NCBI GenBank assembly: GCA_008638375.1 | Contig: CM018031.1 | Span: 10,568,062-10,632,061, forward strand | DNA from: Nyssa sinensis | Taxonomy: Eukaryota; Streptophyta; Magnoliopsida; Cornales; Nyssaceae | Direction of reading: 5' to 3' | DNA length: 64,000 nucleotides | Part shown: piece after piece, positions 23,401 to 34,284 of the stretch | Layout: every line of letters starts with the position of its first letter | How positions within the stretch are numbered: the first letter of the stretch is position 1 | Notes under the pieces: model-generated | Seen by the model: the letters and a program-made list of their open reading frames with translations, nothing else | What the model was told of the DNA's origin: nothing | The model's database searches: none | Position numbers and translations under genes: made by a program

Positions 23401-26400
23401 ATTAGTCTTGTGGCTCTCCCATATTTGCCATAAAGCCACTCAGCTACTTGCGCACTTCACACTGAACATACCACTGTACCTCACTGTTTTTCTGTTCACC
23501 AGTGAATATCTTCGTTTTGAAATCTAGTTCATGTAGTAGCTGACATATTTAATGTTTACTAATGAGTTTGAATGGCTGACCTGATGTAGTTTCTTTCCTT
23601 TCTTCCCTCCCCCTAGAAGTTGTTCGAATTTTTTTGTGGCATTAAAGATTCTGACCCATGTAGGTTTTATTCTATTTTTCCCTCCCCCTAAAAGCTGTTT
23701 GAAAATTTATTGTGGCATTAGAGATTCTTAATGCTCGTATTTAGTTTAATGAAACTATTTTGAAGTAGACATAAGTTCGGATGCACCAAATTGTTCTGGG
23801 CAGTGCATGAATTTGTTTATGGATTATTTACTTACTTTCTTTTACTTCTTCTGTTCCTTGCAGTTTTAATATATATTTGGCCTTCTAGGAGAGTTTGTTT
23901 AAAGTCTAACAGTGTGGGACAAATCATACTTAAATATTTTTATTACAGATTTTGCTCGATGATGTGAAAGTATCAGAACAGCTTCTTGATCTGGTCTTTT
24001 ATTTGCTTATCATTCTTGGTGGTTATAGACAGGTTTCCTTTCATCCTCTCCTTCAAGGTCTATCTTCTGTATTATTTATCTCCACTGAGGCTTAGATATT
24101 ATGATGTAGGAATGTCATGCTTCAAGTCCTACACCCCTTATGCATTCAGCACTGGTGGCCTGCAGTCTATATCTATTAACAGGATGTATTTTTTCACAAT
24201 GGCAAGATCTTGCTCATCTTTTGCTTGCTCACCCTAAGGTGAAATTTTCTCCACATGATTTTTATTGGTTTACTCCATGGAATACGGGTTGGTGCAATCT
24301 AAGCAAACTAATATTCAAAGCTACTCATTTCTACATTTAAGACCCCTTATGCTATCCCCAAGGTTGTTGGTTTAACTCCTACACCAAGGGTTAGTTACCT
24401 ATCATATATATATATATATATATCACACTTCAAGTACCGATCAAAAAATAAATAAATAAATACACACACACACACACACCCCACACTTAAAGACCCCTTA
24501 CCTAGAGTTTGGTTGCTTTAATTTTTGTTCTATCGGTTGAACCACTTATTATTATTATTATTATTTTTGGGCATATTCTTGACAATGAATTATGTGCTAT
24601 TCTTAATCTTAGTGGTCTTAACACATATTGCACATTGCTGATCATGGATCTTTCTGTGACAGGTCGATATATTTATGGATGCAGCTTTTGCAGCAGTTCG
24701 TGTAGATATTAAGTTTCTCCAGGTCAAGTTGTCAGCTCAACGAACCGATTTCTACACAAAGTCAAATGCTACCACTGAAGAAACATTGAACCTTCTCTTC
24801 CAGCAATGCGAGGCTTCTTTACAATTTCTTCAGTCGTTATGTCAACAAAAAGTATTCCGAGAGCGCCTTGTTAAGAATAAGGTTTTTAATTTAGAACAAC
24901 TGTACTCTATTTGTTTAAAATAAAAGAGAATTGTCAACAGAGGTGTCCTTTTATCTTCTATAATGTTGAAATAAGGTGAAAAACATTTATTGTATCAGCA
25001 AAGTGTTCTTTTCTTTCTGTAGACTCTTTTGTGGATTTTTTGGTGATATGCGACTTAGTTTAAGAATAGGGCTGTGTCTTTTTTTGGTTTTTGTTTGTAT
25101 ACATCTTTCATGTACATGGGTGTGCTCCCCTCTTGAGTGTTCTGTGAATGAATACATATTAAAAAAAAAATTATCACCAAAGTGGAAGCAGATTGGGCCA
25201 GGTTAAACTTAGCGGTCCCCTAGCTGGACCTGTTTTTGGTGGTAGCTGGAATGGGTGGTTGATTTGAACTTGGAAATTTACCAAAATTTCAATTGGGTTG
25301 GACATTAAAAAAAGAAAAAAAATGCCCTTTCTATGAGTCAGGCTGAAGAATCGTTTTTGACCGTTGGAAAAATAACAAAACAAAGTTTAAGTTTTATTGT
25401 ATCAATATTTGCAGAGATCTCCTTAGCAAGACCCATATAAAGCATTCAGTTTCATCCTATGTCTTGCATGGTATTGGTAGAATCTTTATGATATGTGGAA
25501 GTAACCATTTACACTTGAACTTCTCATATTCGTAGAATCTTTATGGTATGTGGAACCATTTACACTCGAATTTCTCATATTGAGTATCTATCATTGTTTG
25601 TTTTTATTTATTTATTTATTTCTATTCTTCCAAACAGAAGAAGTATCTCTAACTCAATTTCACATGCTGAGTTTTGAACTGTCAACCTCTCCGAATTAAG
25701 GTCTCTCATTGTTTTTGTTTTTTTCACAGGAATTATGTGGAAAAGGTGGCATTCTGTTGCTGGCTCGAGCCATTTTGAGCTTAAAAATTGCTCCATTGTT
25801 TAGAGAGTCATCTTCAGTTGTGGCTGCTGTATCTAGGCTGAAGTCTAAAGTTCTATCAATTGTAAGTAAAGTGATGGACACACTCTTTTGTACATTTTGC
25901 CAAAGGCTTATGGAGCTGCTTGATAATGCACTGCAGCTATTTACTATATGATACTTTTGTGAATGAACTTCATTTACCAAACCATCCATGAATCCTATTT
26001 GTCCAGCTGTTGGATCTTTGTGAAGCAGAAAGCATTTCTTACCTGGATGATGTTGCCAGCACTACTCGAAGTTTGGATTTGGCAAAGTCGGTTGCATTAG
26101 AGGTCTGTTCTCAGGATATGATATAGATATTTTTTGATCCATAGGATATGATGTAGATATTGTTTCTTTAGAGATAAGTATTCTTCTTGTTGACCACGAG
26201 TGCTTTTAGCATGGTTTATTGCCTAGCATTCAAGAGAGGCAATATCATTTGATTACCTGCTGTGCTGAAATTGTCCCAATAAAATGTTAAAATCACTTGT
26301 TCTTTTAGCTTCTCTTCTGGAAATTTCTTCATCTCCTTTTTTTTCTTTCTTAAAACTCTGTTATGGCCTGAGTTTTGAGACTGTTATTTGAGTAAAGGAT

Positions 26401-29146
26401 AATTTTTTTGTGGAAAATTCCTAGATGATATTATCAAATGATGGTTCTCAATCTGCATGCGTGCCATGATATTAGTTATGCTTATCAACTCATGTATCAT
26501 ATTGTGAACCATTTCCTACTTTTCTTTTTCATGTTTTGTGAGATATATTTTCACGTTATATTAGGCATAGAAACTCATTTATATGTATGTATATACAAAA
26601 CATCCGGAATGGTAAGAATGAAGCATATAGCAAAATGCAGTTGATTTCATGAGAAATAAAAAAGTTTCAAGGAGAAAAACATGCTTTCATGATTCATCCT
26701 ATGTGACTTTAAAGTGTAGTAGTTGCAAGAAATAATTCTAAGTTTTGCAAAATCCACAAATTGATGGTTGAAACTATTCACCATGGTTCCTAATTCCTCT
26801 ACTCCACTTCCTAAAAGAATCCAATGAGTCCACAACCAAAAGGATCCTACATCAGACAATTTTCCTCTTCTTCTCCTTACTAACCACTTCCGTTGAAATA
26901 AATAAAAAAGAAAAGAAAAAATAGCAATGATGTAAAGGCCACCGAGCTTATCTAAGACGGTTAAACTGCAAGGTATTTTTTAATCCTATTTAACTTACTT
27001 TGCATCCGATACATCCTTTTTCTCAATCAGAAATGCATGGGAACAATTGAAAACATATTCTGACCTTTGTAGCAGTGATATTTGAAATCTTGCAAAAGAT
27101 TAGAAAAGTCCGAAAACTCTTTAACTAAACAAACAATGCATGATAAAAGACCCAAATGACCCGAAGTCTGTGTGTTTTTATTTATTGAAAGGACAAAATT
27201 GGAAAAAGAAAACACATTTAGAAAGTTTTTGAGTCATCCTTCCAGTTGGTTAAGGTTCTGTTTGATAAAATTGACAGTTTGAAATGAAATTTTTTATTGC
27301 TGAATTGGCAGTGAATGCATTTGAACTTTTTAAAAAAGGGCTAGCTCAGTGCACAAGGATCCCGTCAATGCACTACAGTGTCTGGGGAGGGTTTGATGTA
27401 CACTGTCTTACCTCTACGAGTGGAGAGGCTGTTTTCACGACTCGAACCCGTGACCTCTAGGTCACAATGGAGCAACCCTTCCGTTGCATTAGGGCCCGCC
27501 CTCGCATCTGAACTTTCATAACTCAAAATTTAAGGGAATTTGTTCATTTAGGTGAACATATCATACTGCCCATGTTCACTTGAGATGCAATGTCATGATA
27601 CGTATCTTTGTGTATAATACGTTTATTGTACAAATTTGACAACTATGCCCATGACTGATTGTTCACTTTATTTCTTTCTCATGTTCAGTTCACTTAAATG
27701 CAACTTTCTATAAGCCTGCTTTAACTGACAAGCTACTTGGTCTAAGTACAATTCTCATGATGTAGGTTCTTGAGTTGCTGAAGACTATGTTTGGTAGACA
27801 CCCCAAAGAGCTTAGTGCTTGCTCCGACAAAACTGACCCAAAGGGGCTTTTGCAACTCAACGCAATGCGTCTGGCCGATATCTTCTCTGATGATTCAAAT
27901 TTTCGATCTTACATTACAATATATTTTGTAAGCCTTTTGCTAATACCTGTAGCTTGTCATGATTCTCTCCATAATCCATATACTGATTCCATTATTCTGC
28001 TTTCTGATACATTACTAAAGGGATTTTCAAGGATACCTTTATTCTTTTGTGACAGAAGGAAAATCACACGTTTTACAAGGAATTAAATGGTTGCATTTCT
28101 TGTTAAAAATTATGCCATCATTCAGGGATTTAATGTTATATTGACGCCTTTCATGCATTTCTTATATAAAACATTTGCAATGATGAGGTCTGTGACTAAG
28201 TCATTGTTTATGTCCTTCAGACAGAAGTTCTGGCCGCAATTTTTTCACTCCCACATGGAGAATTCCTATCTAGTTGGTGTTCATCTGATCTTCCAATTTG
28301 GGAAGAAGATGTCACTCTGGAGTATGACTCATTTGCAGCAGCTGGATGGGTTTTGGATTCATTCTCATCATCAGACTTACTGAATGCAATCAATTCAGGA
28401 TCCACTTTCACACCCAGTAACATGCCCCGGGCTTCATATGCACATCAGAGAACATCATTGTTGGTCAAAGTAATAGCAAATCTTCATTGTTTTGCTCCAG
28501 ACATCTGTAAAGGTCAATGCTTTACCCAATATATGTTTTAATGTACGTAACAACTTTGAGGAGAGTCATATCACTGTGTTCTTGATTATTTATCAAGCTC
28601 ATTGTTTCAATCCACAGAAGAGAAGGACCTTTTTCTTAACAAGTTTCTCAAGTGCTTGCAAAAGGAGCTACCTAAAATATCAGATGGGTTTTTGTTCACT
28701 TCTGATACTGAAAAAACTGCCGTTGTTAGCAGGAACCTACGTAACTATCAGTCTCTAATGATTACATAAATTGGAAAAATGAAGTGTTTTTGCATTCCTG
28801 ATGACTGTCTTGCATGTGTAGGTTCCTTGTTGAGTCATGCAGAATCTTTAATTCCAACCTTTTTAAATGAGGATGATGTACAGCTCTTAAGGTGATTTAA
28901 CTCTATACCATGCAATCATCCATTTTTTCTTTATGTGTTCTCTTTTGTTTTTAAGTTGCTTGACAATATCATAATGATTTCTGAACTGCCTTATAATGAT
29001 TATTCACATATATTTGATAATGCAACATGATTACAAACTACTAAATTCTAAAACCAGTATATTAACTTTCTCTTCAGGGCTATATCTTATAATTTATCCC
29101 CGGTCTACTCTAGAATTTGTTTACTAATATTGTGCAGAAAACCAAC

Positions 29147-29179
<33 letters not shown>

Positions 29180-32100
29180 TGACCTCTTCTTACACAGGAA
29201 ATTCACTCGTATATCCTTCAGTTATTCCTAACAGTTAACCACTTTATTATACGTCCTTGATTAGCTGGTACCACTTTCCTTATCAAACCTTCTAAACTAT
29301 CACGTGTATCATTGTTTGATAGATTAGTATGGTCTTAGACTTAGTTACTTGTTGCATGCGTCTTCACAAGTTTGCCGTTGCTAGAGTATTAATGGGAGAA
29401 CTCAAAGCAAGCACAACGAGAGTCCCTTCATATACTCCTGTCCGATGATTGTGCTTAAATGGCAAAAATTTTTCTGACTCCTCAGAAAAACTTTCTTAAA
29501 AAATAGTCATCTATCCTAATATTGTTTATATTTGAACAATATTTTTTGAGCAGAGTCACATATATTCATGCTATCCATTTTGCACTTCATTTATCAATAC
29601 TATTACGAATGTCTTCATTTCGACTTATTCAGTGTTGCAGCATAGTTTGTTACCTTAAAAAATACTGACAAGAGTTCTTAAATTTCCTGTGGCAGGGTGT
29701 TCTTTAGGCAATTAGAAACACTGATGACTGCCGCTGAGTCTGAAGTAAATCGAGTTCAGGTAAAAATCTTTCATCCTTTATCTATTAGCATCTTTTTTCT
29801 CGTTTTGATTTACTTTATCCTTTTCTGTGGAAATGTCTTTTCACTTTTTGTTATTAATAGTCATGTTGAAATTGTCATTTTGTGCCAACTCAATGTGATC
29901 AAACTGTGCCGCCCGAGGAAATTTAGGAAAGCAAATTTGATGATTTGATATATGGGGATAAGTTATCAAAGCTCAGTATCAGCAAAAATCATCAGGTGAA
30001 TGCTGGAAGTTCATCCATTTTACTCACAATTGATGATCACATTAGCTAGCTGGGTTTCACTTGAATTTTGGTCAGACAAGTTAATTTGATTTTGACCCAA
30101 GGTTGTGAAATTCATGATATGAGTTTTTATTGGTGGCTATAGAACTTGAATTTAGGTGAGTTTGAATTTTTGTTGAGTGGTGAGTCATCTTTGGGACCAA
30201 TATGAGATATATTTTAATAACCAATTTGAATCATAATCAAGAATTGTTCCATGGTTTGGGGTGACACGAGTCAGCCTAATCTGGGATTGGCTGTGTAGAA
30301 GCATACTAGCATCCTTCTTTTTCTCCTTTTGGGGTTTAGTTTTGATATAGTAGTCTGAGAAGTAAAGTTTGATTCCCTTTAGGAGGCGCAAAATACAGGG
30401 GGATGCTCATCACCTTTACTACAAAAAGTAGCTCCAGATCTTACTAACAGAAGCGGTAACCTGAAAGAGGGAATGTCAGAGAACTCGGCTTTTCAAGAAG
30501 TGGATCAGTTTTATGTCACGAGCAGCTGTATAGATCAAACTGATGATATAGTAGGGAAAGATAAAGGTAAATCTGGGATTGGTGCACCAAGAGGTTTGGG
30601 AGAGATTGACAGAGACATTCAGAATGTTGAAACAAGTGGTTCAGATTCGAGCACTACGCGAGGAAAGAACTTTGTTGATCAGATGGACAATGTGGAATTT
30701 CCAAAATCAAGTGACCACATTAAAGAAAGCGGGTTTGGAGGAGTTCAAGAGGAGGAAAAGGTTGAAACCGTTCAATGTGAAGAGAAGCAGCGAAGGAAAA
30801 GGAAACGAAGTATAATGAATGCCAAACAGGTTACCCTAATTGAGAAGGCCCTCTTGGATGAACCTGACATGCAGCGTAATGCAACTTCGGTACAGTCCTG
30901 GGCTGATAAATTAAGTGTTCATGTATGTAAATGCAACTTTTGATTTTTTATTTGTGTAAAATTTTATTTTATCGTCCTTTTTGTCACGGTAAGATCTGTT
31001 TTCTTCCCTAAGAAGTACTTATTTTTCTTTTCCAGGGTTCTGAGGTTACAACTTCCCAGCTGAAAAATTGGTAAGGATGCCCCTCTTTTCATTTTAGTAC
31101 ATGCTCCAGTGGTTTAACTTATTCTTTTTTCATTTTATTTGATTTGATGCTCCATTAATCGCAGACAAGAAATAGGAAAAGAAACCCGAACTTGAAATCT
31201 TGTAATAGGTTGGTTCGGAGGGTCGTCATAGGATTCCAGATTTTCTTCTCATGACTTTCTGGCAATCAAATGGAGCTTAACTGATGCCCTTAAAGAATAT
31301 TTCTGATCTTTTTCTTCTCTCTAACTGCACCGAAGTGTACCTGATCAATCCTAAATACTCTTTCACTGCTTCTGTATGGAGCCTACCAAGCCAAGTGGGC
31401 GAAAGATCAAGCTTGGCTCATAAAATGGTGAAGCCTTGGAGGCAAGCCTGGACGAATTGCATATGACTCGAGTCTGAGCCGCTTATGAGCAGTCATGTTC
31501 ATATTACAGCCCTAAGAAGCACGGACACCGGACATGGATATGATACGATACGACACGGACACGGCATTTCTAAAAAAAATAGAACATGAATACGTGAGGA
31601 ACACGTTGAATATATATATTTTATTTTTATATGACCATATAATAAAAACCTAACATTATTTCAATTAAAATTGGCATAAAAACAAATAAATTATACATAT
31701 GTTATCAAGATATTAAAATAACAAAGTCGTTAAATAAAAATTTAAGAACTTCATTTAATCATCAACATCCATTATTCAAGTTCCAAAACAGATTAACTAA
31801 CTACTACGTAGAACACACACACACATACATGTATATATATAATAAAAAAACAGAGGAGAAAAGGAAGAAAAAATCCAAAAAAAAAAAACGTGTCCAAAAT
31901 ACTAACATGTCCAAATGTGTTTGAAATTCAGGAAAATAAAAAAATTAGACACTTTTTTTGCATGTTCAACACGCGTTCGAAAAGTTTCTAGAGTGTCGGT
32001 GTCAGACATGAGAGTCAAAATAGACGATCCGTACTTTATACTTGCAACCTATTGTTAGGCTCCAATCTTAATGTTACAGCCCCTTTTACAAGATGGAAAG

Positions 32101-34249
32101 TGATCATAGATGTATGCAAGGCACCCTTAGATGTGAGGAAAATTTGGATTTTAACAATCTTAAAGTCTTAGGTGCAAGGGTTCTTTGGGTCCATAATAAC
32201 TTTGGAAGTGGTTGAAGAGAGTTCTTTCATCTACTTTTACACCTCTAGGCAAATTTCTAGTAAATTTAAATTACAAGCTATTATCTGAAGTGTGATGTGT
32301 GTTGGAAATTTAGGTCCTCTTTTTCTAAGGTTTTTCTAATCCTCATCTTGTACTTTGTAGCAATTTTTCCCTTGCTTTTGGTGGATATTTAAGCTTCATT
32401 ATGTTTGAAACTTGTTTCCACACCAAGTTTTGTTATCATATAGTTTTTGCCTTGCAAACTTCTGAGATAGACTGGTACCGAGATTATAGGAGTGAACTAG
32501 GAAGGGCTGATTTGTGCCCTTCAAAATGCTTTTTGGCATATTTGATATTTGTACGGAGGGGCACAACAATAGTTTAGACCTTTTGGAAAAAAGGTCTCTC
32601 TCTCTCTCTCCCTCCCCCCCAAACACCTTTCCTAGTCTAAGGAGAATGGTTTGGAGTGAGGGATGGGACAAGAGTTAAGTTTTGGGAGGATATATGGTGT
32701 GGGGAAAGGGCTTTGAGGGATGATTTACAACATTTATATAGCTTAGTGAGTCATTGGGGTGCTGCAGTGGCAGATTTCTTCATTTGCGAGGAGGGGAGGG
32801 CGGTAGTGTGGACTCCTTTGTTCAGGAGGCATTTCTATGATTGGGAGGTGGAGGAGATGGGGGACTTGATGAGAGTGCTTTGTGGTCATAGATTATTGCA
32901 GCGAATGGATGATTGGATGTGGTGGACCTTGAACCCTCGTGGTACATTTACAATGAAATCCTTTTATAGTGAATTAGTGGGTGGGAGCAGGGGTCAATTT
33001 CCATGGAGGATATTCTGGCAGCATGGAGTTCTGTCAAAGGTGGTTTTTTTCGATTGGTAGGCTACATGAGGTGCCATATTGACTATGGATAACCTTCAAA
33101 AGAGGGGAATTCAGATGACAAGTAGGTGTTACATGTGTAAGGCAGGGTTAGAGACGGTTGATCATTTCCGCATTCATTGTGCTGTGGCCAGGGACTTGTG
33201 GAACCTTATAATTTCCTTAATTTGGTGCTCGTGGGTGCTGCCGAATAACTTGAAGGAGGTTCTATTATGTTGTGGTGGTGTTTGGATTAGAAAGGAGATT
33301 AGGGTGGTATGTAGGATGTCGATTCTTTGTCTTCTTTGGTGTGTTTGGAGAGAGCGCAATTGTAGAGTTTTTTTAGGCAAATGAGAATCCCCTTTTTGTT
33401 TTGAAGAACACCTTTTTGTGTTGTTTGTTTTTTGGGGCCAAAAAGACATTTCTGTTGTAAGGTCCTTTGTAGATTTTTTGGGGTCTTTGGGGCCTTAATT
33501 GTATAGCTTCTGTAATAGGGTTCACCCCCCTTGGGTGCTCTTAATATTATTGCATACCACTACTTGTCACAAAAAGAAAAAAAACAAGGCATCAAAGAAC
33601 TTGTTTTTGATTGGTAAAGTAATTTATAAAAGGTGTCCAAAGGGGGGGCAAACTCATTATTACAACCTATTACTAGTTACAAAGGTCTTGTCGATCCCAA
33701 AAAATTGACTATAGAGATAGCATTTACAGGAAATGCCTCTTTGCCCCCCCCCCCCCCCCCGGCTCCCAAAAAAAAAAAAAATCCTTCTTGGTTTTACTTG
33801 TTACGTGTCACAGTGGTATTGTAAGATATTGCACTATATGAAGAGGGGGGGGGGGGGTGGGACTATTTCCTTCCATCCTCTGGACCTTGTCCAACTGTCA
33901 AGTGTGTTTGGGAATGCATTGAATGTGTTTGCTACAGGACAAAATATGAGAGTCACGTCTTGGATGTTGGGGGGACTATTTCCTTCCATCCTCTAGAGCT
34001 CGTCCAACCTTCAAGTGTGTTTAGGAATGCATTGAATGTGTTTGCTAATGACAAAATATGAGTGTCACGTCTGGGATGGGAACATTGGATTTTCCTTAGA
34101 CCACCAATATATGCTCCTAGTTTCGAGACTATTTTTTTAATGAACGTGGCTGAGAGTTGGGGTTCTAGCGGAGATCATGCTTAATGTAGGATGGTGGAGA
34201 TTGGAGAGTTTGTGGTGGGTAAAAGCCAAGGCCCAAGGTAGTCTTGGGA

Positions 34250-34284
<35 letters not shown>

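Noticed and set aside
27330..27503. tRNA gene
   Set aside because: Only the promoter boxes resemble tRNA; no cloverleaf, and target duplications show it is a SINE.
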